NCBI GenBank assembly: GCA_038210445.1
Contig: JBBQWQ010000031.1
Span: 21,361 to 85,360, forward strand
From: JABFRG01 sp038210445
Lineage (GTDB): Bacteria > Myxococcota_A > Polyangia > Polyangiales > Polyangiaceae
Direction of reading: 5' to 3'
Length of the DNA stretch: 64,000 nucleotides
The notes beneath the pieces were generated by a model. It was not told where the DNA came from. It saw only the letters and a program-made list of their open reading frames with translations, and did not search any database. Positions 16,726 through 25,293 of the stretch are shown here, piece by piece. How positions within the stretch are numbered: position 1 is the stretch's first letter; each line of letters opens with the position of its first letter. The translations under genes were made by a program, and so were the position numbers.

Positions 16726-18813
16726 TTACTGGAGGCTCACCTTCATGGTGAGCGGCGGCGTGAGCACGGTGCTGGCGGCATCGTAGGGCTGCATGAAGAC
16801 CACCGCCTTCTCGCACACCCCGAGGGAGATGCCGCCGCCGTTGGCCTTGGTGAGGCCCGGGCACCAGCCACACTCGTTGGCCTCCGGGCTGTCGTAAGCG
16901 CCAGCGCCGTTGTAGCCCTCGGAGACCACTGGCGTGCACACCTCGCGCTCGAAGTTGGTGGCCGGGATCTTCGCGCCTCGATACAGGGTGAGGAGCGCGT
17001 CGCTTCCGGAGACCGCGTTGCCGCCCGCGTCGCGAACCAGCGTGCACACTGCCCAGGAAGCGAGCGTCGCCGGCGCGCCCGAGGTGTTCTGCACCACCAC
17101 CGCGCGGTAGGGCTGGCTGGTGGCGATGTCGACCGACATGGGGCAAGCGCCGGCATTGGCGAAGCGGCTCTGCTTCGGCGTGGCCGCGACCTTGAAGTTG
17201 GTGGCGAGCGTCACCGGCGCGTTGAGCGCGGCGATGGCCACCTCGACGCCGGTGGGATCGCAACCGATGCTCAGGTTGACCGTGTTGGAGGTGCCGCCGC
17301 CGGGCGCCGCATTGACCACGGTGATGGCCACGGTGCCGGGCGACGAGAAGGCGGTGCCGGGCACGGTGGCCGTGAGCTGGGTGGCGCTCACGTAGGTGGC
17401 GAGCAGGTTCGACCCGTTGGCCCGGGCCTGGCTGGCCGGGAGAAAGCCGCTGCCATTGATGGTGACGACGGTGTCGGAGGAACCGACATAGATGGCCTTC
17501 GCGGGCACCACGGTGGCGATGGTGGGGGTGGGGTTGTTGACGTCGAAGGAGACCGGCGCGGCGGTGCCACCACCGGGCATGGGGTTGACCACGCGCACCG
17601 CGATGCTCCCGGCGACCGCCAGCTGCGGGGCAGTGAGCGTGGCACGGAGCTGCGTCGAGCTCACGTAGGTGGTGGCCGAAGCGGCGTTGTTGAAGGTGAT
17701 CTGCGAGACCGGGAAGAAACCGCTGCCGGTGACGGTGACCATGGTCGGCGCTGCGCCCGTGATGGCGTTTTGCGGGGTGAGGGAGGCGATGCTGGGCGCC
17801 GGATAGCGCACCTGAAAGAGCTGCGGCATGCTGACGCCGCCGCCGGGCGCCGGGTTGGTGACCACCACCGGAAAGTCACCGACGGTGACGAGCGAGGTGG
17901 CCGGCACCTGGGCGGAGAGCTGGGTTCCGCTGACGAAAGTGACGGTGCCGAGCTTGACGCCGTTGAACGACACCGCGCTCGCGGGAAGGAAGCCGGTACC
18001 CCCCAACGTGATGGTGGTGGCGGGCGCGTTGATCTCGGCGCTATTGGGCGAGACCGAGTTGAGCATGACGGTGGGGTTGGTCACCGTGAACACGATGGGC
18101 GTCGACGTGCCGCCGCCGGGCGCCGGGTTCTTCACCACCACGTTGTACGTGCCGGCCTTCGTAAGCTTGGCCGCAGGGACCATGGCGTCGAGGGTCGAGT
18201 CGGCCTTGAAGGTCGTGACCAGCTCGAGGCCGTCGAAGGAGACCTTGGCGCCGGCAGCGAAGTCGGCGCCGGTGACGGTGATCTTGATGTCGGGAGAACC
18301 GAGCAGCGCACTGGGCGGAGCCGGATTCGAGATGGCGGTGAGGATGGGCGCCGGGTTGACCACGTCGAACAGCAGCGACTGGCTTGCGCCGCCGCCCGGA
18401 GGCGCGGTGCCCACGGAGAGGCGCAGCTGACCGACGGCAGTGAGCTTTCCGGTGGGGATGGTGGCGCGGAGCTCGGTGGGGCTGATGTACGTGGTGGCCA
18501 GCACCGCGCCGTCGAGCTGCACCACCGTGCGCGCCACGAACTTCTTGCCGGTAACGATGACGCTCGGCCCCACCGACCCTACCTTGGCGCTTTGGGGGCT
18601 CACGCCGGTGAGCTCTGGCACTTCCGCGAGGTCGGGGTCGATGACGCCGCCGTCGGAGGCGTCGGGCTTGGGGGTCGGCTTTCCGGTGTCGAGACCACCG
18701 CCGTCGAACGCCGAAGCGTCGACGGGATCGTCGGGCGTGCCGCTCGAAGCGCAGCCCCCGAGAGCGAGGACGACGGCAGCGAAGCAGCAAGCGAGAGCAG
18801 AGCGGGCGGACAT
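16726..18813 (-). CDS. lipoprotein with five IPT/TIG repeats
   Basis: 695 residues from ATG 18813 behind GGGAG; lipobox LGGC with Cys21, then an Asp/Gly/Pro linker. Five tandem IPT/TIG immunoglobulin-like repeats run from about 60 to 490; each has a P-x-SA-x-G opening, a G-F/K-F strand, a 'TTYVS-TQLRATVP' strand and a closing 'V-NPAPGGG'. A different C-terminal domain (about 495-695) is rich in Cys and beta strands. Such lipoproteins are usually cell-surface proteins; adhesion or carbohydrate binding is plausible but not shown. The near identity of some strand motifs suggests expansion by internal duplication. It is transcribed just ahead of rsmB. Confidence 0.88.
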   Translation of the reverse strand: MSARSALACCFAAVVLALGGCASSGTPDDPVDASAFDGGGLDTGKPTPKPDASDGGVIDPDLAEVPELTGVSPQSAKVGSVGPSVIVTGKKFVARTVVQLDGAVLATTYISPTELRATIPTGKLTAVGQLRLSVGTAPPGGGASQSLLFDVVNPAPILTAISNPAPPSALLGSPDIKITVTGADFAAGAKVSFDGLELVTTFKADSTLDAMVPAAKLTKAGTYNVVVKNPAPGGGTSTPIVFTVTNPTVMLNSVSPNSAEINAPATTITLGGTGFLPASAVSFNGVKLGTVTFVSGTQLSAQVPATSLVTVGDFPVVVTNPAPGGGVSMPQLFQVRYPAPSIASLTPQNAITGAAPTMVTVTGSGFFPVSQITFNNAASATTYVSSTQLRATLTAPQLAVAGSIAVRVVNPMPGGGTAAPVSFDVNNPTPTIATVVPAKAIYVGSSDTVVTINGSGFLPASQARANGSNLLATYVSATQLTATVPGTAFSSPGTVAITVVNAAPGGGTSNTVNLSIGCDPTGVEVAIAALNAPVTLATNFKVAATPKQSRFANAGACPMSVDIATSQPYRAVVVQNTSGAPATLASWAVCTLVRDAGGNAVSGSDALLTLYRGAKIPATNFEREVCTPVVSEGYNGAGAYDSPEANECGWCPGLTKANGGGISLGVCEKAVVFMQPYDAASTVLTPPLTMKVSLQ

Positions 18814-19122
18814 GGTGAAGTCTCCCAGTGGAACCGGCTCGTTAGGAAAACAGGCCGCGTATGGAAAAGCACAAGTCGGGCCAGGGTGCCAGTGCCCCCC
18901 GGTTGAATTGCATGATCCCTCGCCACGGCGCATTTGCCATAGTTTTCGGCTACCTGCCGGCGCGGCCGGGGGCCAATGCCGGGGTTTGGCGCGTTTCCGC
19001 ATGGGGTCTACCGAGGAAACACCTGCGTTCTTCCACGGAAACCGCGACTTCACTGTCGCGGCTGCGACTGCCGCACGGCTGCGGCGCCGCAAGCGCACCC
19101 TCTCCTTCCGTCCGTCCGTTTC
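18814..19122. other. non-coding upstream region, no gene seen
   Basis: 309 bases between the IPT lipoprotein start and the dispersed repeat. It must hold the promoter of the leftward IPT gene. A TGGCAC resembling a sigma-54 -24 element is present on the minus strand near 18890, but a GC dinucleotide is not found at the right distance. Nothing else was recognised. Confidence 0.4.
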
Positions 19123-19297
19123 CTAGCTGACCGGGCTCTTCCGGTCCGGGAGGCTCCGCCAAACAGGAGACTGAGTGTTTTTCGTCAAGACCGAGGAAGG
19201 CGCGTTCGCTGGGGGCAGCGCCCGGAGCGAACTCCTGTTCGTGAGGACGGGAGGCGCCGGCATACCCGAAGGTATTGACGAAAAACACCAGTCTCCT
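19123..19297. repeat. dispersed repeat with terminal inverted repeats, copy 1
   Basis: The core 19165-19297 (133 bp) is bounded by inverted ends: 19165-19188 (AGGAGACTGAGTGTTTTTCG...) and 19275-19297, whose complement reads AGGAGACTGGTGTTTTTCG. A second copy lies at 52878-53011 in opposite orientation, with the same ends and an almost identical inner segment (GGCGCGTTCGCTGGG; CGTGAGGACG...GGCGCCGGCAT). Similarity extends outside the core to 19123 through CTAGCTGAC and the exact 17-mer TTCCGGTCCGGGAGGCT. The right end meets the stop codon of the SPFH gene (19296-19298). No transposase is encoded, so it looks like a MITE/REP-type element. Short open frames inside it are not credible genes. Confidence 0.75.
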
Positions 19298-20171
19298 AAG
19301 GGGCGTCGACGCTGGGCGGCGCCATCATGGCGGCATCGGCTGCGCGCAGCTCACCTTCGCCGAACCCGCGAAATGCGACAAGCCGATGGGGCCGGATGAC
19401 AGAGAGCTCGTAGAGCGTGTTGTAGGCGTCGAACACCTCGGGCTGGGCCTTGAGGCGCGAGAGCGCGTGACCGATGGCCACCGGATACTGCCCCTTGGCC
19501 TCGGCCACCAACCCCGAGACGCGCACCTGGGTCTCGGCCTCGAGCTTGGCCACGTGGATGCGTCCGGTCTCCTGGATGTCGGCCTTGGCCCGCTCGAGGC
19601 GCGCGGCGATGGACTCGAAGATGAGCTGCGAGACTTCGGGCCGCAGACTCACGTTGCGGATGAACGCGAACTCCACCTTGAGCCCCCAGCGCTCGGTCTC
19701 GCCTTCGATGTCGCGCTGCACCAGCTGCGAGAGCTCGGTGCGGTCCTCGAGAATCGAGATGAACTCGCGGTTGCCGAGAATCGACGTGGCGGCGTGCGAG
19801 ACCAGGTTCACGATAGACCGGTTCCAGTCGGCCACGTTGAAGAGCGCCTTCTCCGGGTCGGCGATGCGAAACTCCACCCACAGGTCTACCAGGAGCGTGG
19901 TGCCGCGAGCATCGTTCACGTACACGTTTTCGATGTGGCGGAAGTCGCGGCGGAGCGACACGTGCTGCACCTTCACCCAGGGAAAGAGGCGCGCCGGATG
20001 CACGTGCAGGCCGGGCTTCTTCAGCACCTTCTGGAGCTTCCCGAAGTGGGTGACGACCACCGCTTCTTCGTCCTCCACCTCGATGGTGGCGCGGCGGAAG
20101 AGGAAGGCCGCGATAGGGAGCAGCAAGGCTCCCGCGAGCAGGCCCAGCACCAGCTGCAGATTGTCGCTCAC
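19296..20171 (-). CDS. SPFH-domain membrane protein (HflC/stomatin-like)
   Basis: 291 residues. One N-terminal transmembrane helix (about 6-24), then an SPFH/band-7 domain (about 28-200; VEDEEAVVVTHFGKLQKVL, LLVDLWVEFRIADPEKAL) and a helical coiled-coil-like stretch (AARLERAKADIQETG, VAKLEAETQVRVSGLVAEAKG). SPFH proteins form large membrane rings or microdomains. GTG 20171 overlaps the stop of the partner SPFH gene in GTGA, eight nt behind GGAGG. It is the last gene of the SulP-carbonic anhydrase operon. The pair resembles HflK/HflC in gene order, but no FtsH gene is near, so protease control is not implied. The stop codon touches a dispersed repeat. Confidence 0.87.
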   Translation of the reverse strand: MSDNLQLVLGLLAGALLLPIAAFLFRRATIEVEDEEAVVVTHFGKLQKVLKKPGLHVHPARLFPWVKVQHVSLRRDFRHIENVYVNDARGTTLLVDLWVEFRIADPEKALFNVADWNRSIVNLVSHAATSILGNREFISILEDRTELSQLVQRDIEGETERWGLKVEFAFIRNVSLRPEVSQLIFESIAARLERAKADIQETGRIHVAKLEAETQVRVSGLVAEAKGQYPVAIGHALSRLKAQPEVFDAYNTLYELSVIRPHRLVAFRGFGEGELRAADAAMMAPPSVDAP

Positions 20172-21085
20172 GAGCGCTCCTCCTTCATGAAGACCGTGCG
20201 AGCTTCCGACAGCGCCTCGGCGCGGCGCCGCTGCACGTACGGGGCGAGCGTGCCCTGGTTGGCCAACTGCACCAGGAAGCCGCCGAGGGTGTCGATCTCG
20301 GTCTCCACGGCGCGCGCCCGGGCGCGGGCGATCTCCACGCCTTCGCTGGCGCCGAGCACCCGCTGCTGGCACTCGCCTTCGGCGCGGAAGTAGGCCGCCT
20401 CGGCCTCGGTGCGGGCGTTGATGACCGCATTGAGCGCCTCGGCCAGCTCGTCGGGCGGCAAGATGTCGACCAGGTCCACCGCGTTGAACCGCACGCCGTA
20501 GTGGTCGGCGATGCGATCGCGACAGAAGTCTTCGATGCGCTCGTTGAGCAAGGCGCGCTCCCGGCGGATGAGCGCGTAGGAACCGGCCTCGCTGTCGAAG
20601 TCGCGGGCCGAGAGAACCGCACCTTCGGCTCCCGCCGGGGGGAGCGATCGCTTGGGGGCGCGCGCCACCTGAAAGTTGGCGATCTCGTTGCGGAGCAAGC
20701 ACGAGAACAGGTTCGTGATGTGCTCCAGCGGCTTCTTCATGCCGAACAGGAACTGCCCGAGGCGCGCCTGATCGGGAACGTAGCGCAAGATGGAGTCGAA
20801 GCGCAGCATGGTGCCGTCGTGGGCCATGGCGCGCTGCCCGCCGGTCTCGCCCGAGAGCTCCAGGTTTTGCTCCATCATGGAGACCACCAGGACCTTCTGC
20901 CACGGCCACTTGAAGTGGATGCCCGGCGGATGGGTCACCACGCGGGCGCTCGCGCCTTTGCCCTCGAAGGCTGCGGCGCCGAAGGTCGTGACCACGCCCA
21001 AATGCCCTTCGTCGACGCGAAAAGAACAACGCGTCGACAGGTACGCGAGGTAGCCGAGGAGGCCGATCAAGAATCCCGTAACCAT
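20168..21085 (-). CDS. SPFH-domain membrane protein (HflK/prohibitin-like)
   Basis: 305 residues from ATG 21085, chosen because AAGGAG lies eight nt upstream and because it overlaps by one base the stop of the SulP-CA gene (TGATG). An N-terminal transmembrane helix (about 3-19) is followed by the SPFH domain (RVDEGHLGVVTTFG, PPGIHFKWPW, SILRYVPDQ) and a long helical region with charged heptad-like sequence (AEALNAVINARTEAEAAYF, ASEGVEIARARARAVETEI). It probably hetero-oligomerises with the downstream SPFH protein. Its placement directly behind a bicarbonate-transporter/carbonic-anhydrase gene suggests a scaffold for that protein in the inner membrane (inference). Confidence 0.87.
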   Translation of the reverse strand: MVTGFLIGLLGYLAYLSTRCSFRVDEGHLGVVTTFGAAAFEGKGASARVVTHPPGIHFKWPWQKVLVVSMMEQNLELSGETGGQRAMAHDGTMLRFDSILRYVPDQARLGQFLFGMKKPLEHITNLFSCLLRNEIANFQVARAPKRSLPPAGAEGAVLSARDFDSEAGSYALIRRERALLNERIEDFCRDRIADHYGVRFNAVDLVDILPPDELAEALNAVINARTEAEAAYFRAEGECQQRVLGASEGVEIARARARAVETEIDTLGGFLVQLANQGTLAPYVQRRRAEALSEARTVFMKEERS

Positions 21086-23157
21086 CAGAATCGCTCCTTG
21101 TCCGTCTGCGGAATCCACCGTTCGTCCCAGCTCGCGGTGGGTATCGGGCGCGCCCGCGCCTCGAGTGCCCGCTCAGCGCGGGCAGAAGTGCCGTCGTGCT
21201 CGTGGTAGGCCGCCGCCAGCCCGCGGTTCACCTCCACCACGTCTTCGTTGAACTCGGCATGGTGTGCGGCGACCGTGGGCAAGAGCGCCACCGCGTCGGC
21301 CGAGTCGACGATGCGGCCGTTGGGGATGAGACGCCCCTCCGGAATCTCCACCCCCACCACGATGGCGCCGTGGCCGATAAAGCAGTGGGCGCCCACCACC
21401 GAGTCGTGCACCACCGCCTTGAAGCCAATGAAGGTGTCGTCGCCGATGAAGCATGGGCCGTGGACGATGGCGTTGTGGGCCACCGAGACGCGCTTGCCGA
21501 CGTACACCGCCCAGGGCTCGCCCGCCACGAGCACGTGGCGGTCCTTGAGGGCGTGGACGATGACGCCGTCCTGGAGGTTGGTGTCTTCGCCCAGGAAGAA
21601 GGGCGTGCCCTCGTCGGCGCGCACCGAGCTACCGGCGGCAACGTGAACGTGGTCGCGCATGACCACCTGGCCCACCACCGAGGCATTCTCGTGGACGAAG
21701 GCGCTCTTGGCGCGCAGCGAGCGCCCCTGGATGTTGGTGAGCCACTTGTGGTGTTGCGGGAGCGCCTGCCAATGACCGGGCTTGCGACCCTCGCTCTCTT
21801 GCGGCTGGACGACCGCGCGCGTGCCCTTGGACTTTGCCTCGGCCAGCTCGCGCTGCTGCGCGGCCTCGTGGCGGTTGACGAAGCGATGCACCAGGTGAAC
21901 CAGCCCTGCGAGCGCGAGCCCAGTGATGAGGTGCCCCGAGAGCGTGCCCGCCGCCGCGACCACGAAGGCCACCGCCTCGATGCGATGATGCTTGGCGAAG
22001 TGCAGCAGCTCGCGCCACTCGATGAGCCGGGCACCGACCACGCTGAGCAGACCCGCCAGCGCGGCGATGGGTACCTGGGCGATGAACCGCGACAGGTACA
22101 GCACCGCCATCACCAGCAGCACGCCGTGGAAGGTGGCCGAGAGGCGGGTGCGCCCACCGCTCTGCACGTTGACGCCCGAGCGCGCGACGACGCCGGACAC
22201 CGGCATGCCGCCGAAGAGCCCCACGCCCAGGTTGGCGATGCCCTGCCCGAAGATCTCGAGGTTCGGGTGGTGGCGTCGGACGTCGGGCGCGAGGCGTTCG
22301 ATGGCGCGGGCGCTGAGCAGCGACTCCACCGCGGCCAGGAGCCCGAGCGGCAGTGCCTTGGCCGCGAGATCGAACCAGCGTTCGTCTTCTACCAGCGGCA
22401 GCGAGGGCCGGGGAAAGCTCGCGGGAACCTCCCCCACGCGCTCCACGTCCCAGTGCAAGTACACCGAGACGAAGGTCATGAGGGCGATGCCGATGATGGC
22501 TGCGGGGAAGCGCTTGAACGCCTTGAGGCGGGTGACCATGAAGGCCACCACCAGGCCGCAGACCGCGGCGTGCCAGCTCACGTGATGGAGCCACTGCGGC
22601 TGGTGCATCATGCCGGCAAGGTCGATGAGCTTGTAGTGGTAGATCTCATCGAACCCCAGCAGCTCGGGGATCTTCTGGTCGAGCAGCTTGAGGCCCACGC
22701 CGGTGGTGAAACCCGCGAGGATGGACTCGGGTACGAACTTCGCGACGCGACCGGCTCCCACCAGCGCGAGGACGATCTGCACGACGCCTATCATCAGGCA
22801 CGCAGCGGCCACGCCGGTCGCACCGAACTCGAACGCCACCGCAGCCACCATGGTGGAGAGCGCCGCCGCGGGCCCCGTCACCTGCAGCGCGGTACCGCCG
22901 AACACCCCCGCGATGATGCCGCCGATGGCCCCTGCGACTAGACCGGCCGACGCAGGGAGGCCCGAGGTCTTCGCGAGCGCGACGTTGAGGGGCAACGCGA
23001 CCGCGGCGACCGTGAGCCCCGCAAGTAGGTCGGCCACCAGGGTCTTGCCGGTGAAGACGTCTCGCCAGCCGGCGACCCAGCGCGTGGCCATGGAGCGCGC
23101 GTTGGCGCGCAAATCGGTCGACTCGGGATCGGATTTTTCGATGGCTGCTTCGCGCAT
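21085..23157 (-). CDS. SulP anion transporter fused to CcmM-type gamma-carbonic anhydrase
   Basis: 690 residues from ATG 23157 (a TTG at 23196 would add 13). Residues about 30-430 are a SulP/SLC26 transporter core with ten or more hydrophobic segments (LTVAAVALPLNVALAKTSGL, GFTTGVGLKLLDQ, GMPVSGVVARSGVN). The usual C-terminal STAS domain is absent; after a polar linker (430-480) comes a left-handed beta-helix domain (about 485-660) matching the gamma-carbonic anhydrase of CcmM. Zinc ligands are in place: His535 (LQDGVIVHAL), His561 and His566 (SVAHNAIVHG), with Arg513 and Asp515 (VRADEG). The acidic loop of the archaeal Cam enzyme is missing, as in CcmM. Likely role: bicarbonate transport linked to CO2/bicarbonate interconversion. 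First gene of an operon with two SPFH genes. Confidence 0.9.
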   Translation of the reverse strand: MREAAIEKSDPESTDLRANARSMATRWVAGWRDVFTGKTLVADLLAGLTVAAVALPLNVALAKTSGLPASAGLVAGAIGGIIAGVFGGTALQVTGPAAALSTMVAAVAFEFGATGVAAACLMIGVVQIVLALVGAGRVAKFVPESILAGFTTGVGLKLLDQKIPELLGFDEIYHYKLIDLAGMMHQPQWLHHVSWHAAVCGLVVAFMVTRLKAFKRFPAAIIGIALMTFVSVYLHWDVERVGEVPASFPRPSLPLVEDERWFDLAAKALPLGLLAAVESLLSARAIERLAPDVRRHHPNLEIFGQGIANLGVGLFGGMPVSGVVARSGVNVQSGGRTRLSATFHGVLLVMAVLYLSRFIAQVPIAALAGLLSVVGARLIEWRELLHFAKHHRIEAVAFVVAAAGTLSGHLITGLALAGLVHLVHRFVNRHEAAQQRELAEAKSKGTRAVVQPQESEGRKPGHWQALPQHHKWLTNIQGRSLRAKSAFVHENASVVGQVVMRDHVHVAAGSSVRADEGTPFFLGEDTNLQDGVIVHALKDRHVLVAGEPWAVYVGKRVSVAHNAIVHGPCFIGDDTFIGFKAVVHDSVVGAHCFIGHGAIVVGVEIPEGRLIPNGRIVDSADAVALLPTVAAHHAEFNEDVVEVNRGLAAAYHEHDGTSARAERALEARARPIPTASWDERWIPQTDKERF

Positions 23158-23374
23158 GCGGAGGCGGCATGTTAAGCAAACATGACGATTACGCAATCAT
23201 TACATACCCGTTAACCGCAGAAAATTCCGACACTTGTGCCCCCAGTGTCGCAAAATACGTCGCAATTACAGCCATATGCAATATGCATCACGGGCGCACT
23301 TTTTGCGCAAAGCCGGCATGTCCTAACGCCACCGTTAGAATCGAACGCCTTGGTGATGCGGTGCGCCGGGCGCT
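23158..23374 (-). promoter_or_regulatory. AT-rich regulatory region upstream of the SulP-CA operon
   Basis: 217 bases noticeably richer in A/T than the surrounding genes. It contains a 7-bp inverted repeat with a 9-base spacer (CGACACT 23228-23234 / AGTGTCG 23244-23250), a 16-bp palindrome CTAACGCCACCGTTAG (23323-23338) and tandem ATATGCA units near 23275. On the minus strand a weak -35/-10 pair (TTGCAT, 18 bases, TATTTT) can be drawn around 23280-23255. The first inverted repeat is a reasonable operator candidate. The palindrome has no T-tract and is not called a terminator. All regulatory assignments are inference. Confidence 0.4.
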
Positions 23375-24622
23375 CTACACGAGCGCGTGGGGGTTGGCGC
23401 CGAACGGATTGCCGGGCACCTTGAGCGCCGCGGCCAGTCCGGCCCAGAGCGCGTCGACGCCGGGGGTGGCGCCGCTGAAGCGTGAGTTGCCGTCGCAGGC
23501 GAAGCTGACGCCTTGCTTGACGTACTTGCCGAAGACCGCGGTCATGACGCCGTCGCCGTGGTCGCCGTTGGGGACGCGCACGAAGTCGCCGGTGATGGCC
23601 ACCACGACGTTGCGGTCTGGCAGGTTGAGCATGCGGCTCATGAACGCCTTGAGCGGCGTCAGGCGGTCGTCGAAGCTGCCGGCGCCGAGGAGGCGATTGC
23701 GCGAGAAGAGCATGTTCTGCGATACGCCCCCCGCGACCTGGTGGAAGTCCCAGCCCACGAAGCCGCTGTCGAACACCGACACCACGTTGGAATCGGCGGC
23801 GCGGATCATGACCTCGGCGCCCGCCAGCTGCGAGGCGAAGCCAGTGACGCCGGTGGCGCCACCGAGTCCGTAGGCTGTGGAGATCTCGCTGAAGGTCACC
23901 GGCTTGGGGGCCGGCTTGCGGAAGGTGGCGATGCTGGCGTCGTAGGCCTCGTTGACGCTGAGGAGGCTCTCGGCATTGGCGTCGATCTGCTGCTTCGAGA
24001 TGGCTTGCGCTGCGGCCACGCCGTCGCCGGCGATGGCACGATCCGGCGCGTTGGGGTCGGCCGCGCCGGCTCCCAGGGCCTTGATGGCGGTGCCGAGATC
24101 GCTGATGCGCTGGAGCGAGACGCCGCCGGTGGCCGGCTGGGTGCGGTACGCCGGGTAGTCGCCGAGGTGCACCGCCTTGAGCGCAGAGTCGCCGCCCATG
24201 ACGCTGGCCAGGCGGGTGAGGTAGCTGGTGGTGCCCTTGCGGGTGAGGGCGCGCTCGCCGCCGCCGTTGCTGTTGTCGGGCGTGGTGTGGCTGGAGACGC
24301 CGTGGCGCGTGCCCACCGAGAACCAGTGCTGCTGCGCGAACGCAGGCAGCGTGCCCATGGTGGCCTTGTCGGTGGTGACGCCGCTACCCACGGTCATGAT
24401 GTTGGTGGCGGTGAGGCCGAACTTGTTGCCGGTGACGAACGGCGCCGCCACGCCGCCGAGCGCCGCGTTGAAGCCGCCCGGCAAGTAGATGAAGACGAGG
24501 TGCGACGGCTCACCGGCCGCCCACGCGTTGCGCAGTAGCGGGCCGCCCAGCCGCGACCCCGCCATGAGCCCGGCTGCACCGGCAAAACCCTTGAGAAGAC
24601 CGCGTCGCGAGAGATTCTTCAT
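23375..24622 (-). CDS. DUF1501-family exported protein with Tat signal
   Basis: 415 residues. The N terminus has a twin-arginine signal (SRRGLLKGFAG, Arg6-Arg7) and the body has the DUF1501 hallmarks: a VFIYLPGGFN strand near 45, an SVGTRHGVSSH block, a VFDSGFVGWDFHQ block and the NVVVAITGDFVRVPNGDHGDG motif near the C terminus, related to the sulfatase/alkaline phosphatase fold. Export in a folded state suggests a cofactor. The gene follows two exported-protein genes by 9 nt and 8 nt gaps, forming a three-gene operon. Substrate unknown. Confidence 0.88.
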   Translation of the reverse strand: MKNLSRRGLLKGFAGAAGLMAGSRLGGPLLRNAWAAGEPSHLVFIYLPGGFNAALGGVAAPFVTGNKFGLTATNIMTVGSGVTTDKATMGTLPAFAQQHWFSVGTRHGVSSHTTPDNSNGGGERALTRKGTTSYLTRLASVMGGDSALKAVHLGDYPAYRTQPATGGVSLQRISDLGTAIKALGAGAADPNAPDRAIAGDGVAAAQAISKQQIDANAESLLSVNEAYDASIATFRKPAPKPVTFSEISTAYGLGGATGVTGFASQLAGAEVMIRAADSNVVSVFDSGFVGWDFHQVAGGVSQNMLFSRNRLLGAGSFDDRLTPLKAFMSRMLNLPDRNVVVAITGDFVRVPNGDHGDGVMTAVFGKYVKQGVSFACDGNSRFSGATPGVDALWAGLAAALKVPGNPFGANPHALV

Positions 24623-24631
24623 GGGGGAGCC

Positions 24632-25285
24632 TCAGTACGTCAGAAAGCCGGTGGAGGTGAGTACGTTGGCGAAGACGTAGGCCCACTTGCGTTGGGGGTT
24701 CGTTTCCTTGGCCAGCTTGGTGGTGGCGAAGGTCGCGCAGTTGTCGATTTCTTGGGTGTCGGGCGTGCGGCTGAAGGCCTTGCCGAGGAACGCGGCGCAC
24801 TCTGCCGGCGCGGTGGTAGCGTCGGGCGCGGCGGCGTATTTGCCGCCGGCCTTGGCCACGATCAGAGCGCCCTCGAAGCTCACCCCGTACATGGCGCTGA
24901 TGCCGACGCCGGTGGCGCGCGGCTCTTCGAAGTAGCGCGGCGCGGGCACGTCGAAGGACCCGGCCTGCGCGGCGAGGCTCGCCGGTGCGGCGCCCAGAAC
25001 CCGGGTGTACTCGCCTGCGAGCACCGCGTAGGGCTTGATGCGCCCGCGGTTGACGCCAATGTTCTCGTTGATGCGGGTGGTCGCGAGGTCGACCCCGCCG
25101 AAGTCGACGTAGGTTCGCCCTTGCGGCTTCTGGGTGCACTCGAGGGTTTGGGGGTCGACGGTGCCGCCGGAGCTGCTGGATGCGCCAGGTTGCGGCGTCT
25201 CCAGGGCGTCTTCCTCCGCGGCGCATGCCAGCAGCGACGACGCGAGCAAGGCTGCGAGGGAAACGGTCGTGAGCGAGGTCTTCAT
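24632..25285 (-). CDS. small predicted lipoprotein of the DUF1501 operon
   Basis: 217 residues from ATG 25285; signal sequence with lipobox LLAC, then a short acidic/Ser-rich linker. The body contains several Cys and two repeated helical phrases (GVGISAMYGVSFEGALIVAKAG; AFLGKAFSRTPDTQEIDNC). The second phrase, ending NVLTSTGFLTY, resembles the 'R-x-P-t-x-x-E' helices of DUF1585/DUF1800-type proteins that accompany DUF1501, but no domain could be named. It lies 8 nt after the heme-motif gene and 9 nt before the DUF1501 gene, so the three are likely made together and exported. Confidence 0.78.
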   Translation of the reverse strand: MKTSLTTVSLAALLASSLLACAAEEDALETPQPGASSSSGGTVDPQTLECTQKPQGRTYVDFGGVDLATTRINENIGVNRGRIKPYAVLAGEYTRVLGAAPASLAAQAGSFDVPAPRYFEEPRATGVGISAMYGVSFEGALIVAKAGGKYAAAPDATTAPAECAAFLGKAFSRTPDTQEIDNCATFATTKLAKETNPQRKWAYVFANVLTSTGFLTY

Positions 25286-25293
25286 GGTGTTTC

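Noticed and set aside
18870..18900. Sigma-54 promoter for the IPT lipoprotein gene
   Set aside because: A TGGCAC is present on the minus strand but GC is not found ten bases after GG.
19175..19399. Small reading frames inside the dispersed repeat
   Set aside because: They follow the repeat in both copies in different frames, have no ribosome site and run into the antisense of a SPFH gene.
20168..21118. Earlier start for the first SPFH gene (21118)
   Set aside because: ATG 21085 has a good AAGGAG, begins the membrane helix directly and overlaps the preceding stop.
23323..23338. Palindrome CTAACGCCACCGTTAG as a terminator of the DUF1501 operon
   Set aside because: The stem is only 6 bp and no T-tract follows on either strand.
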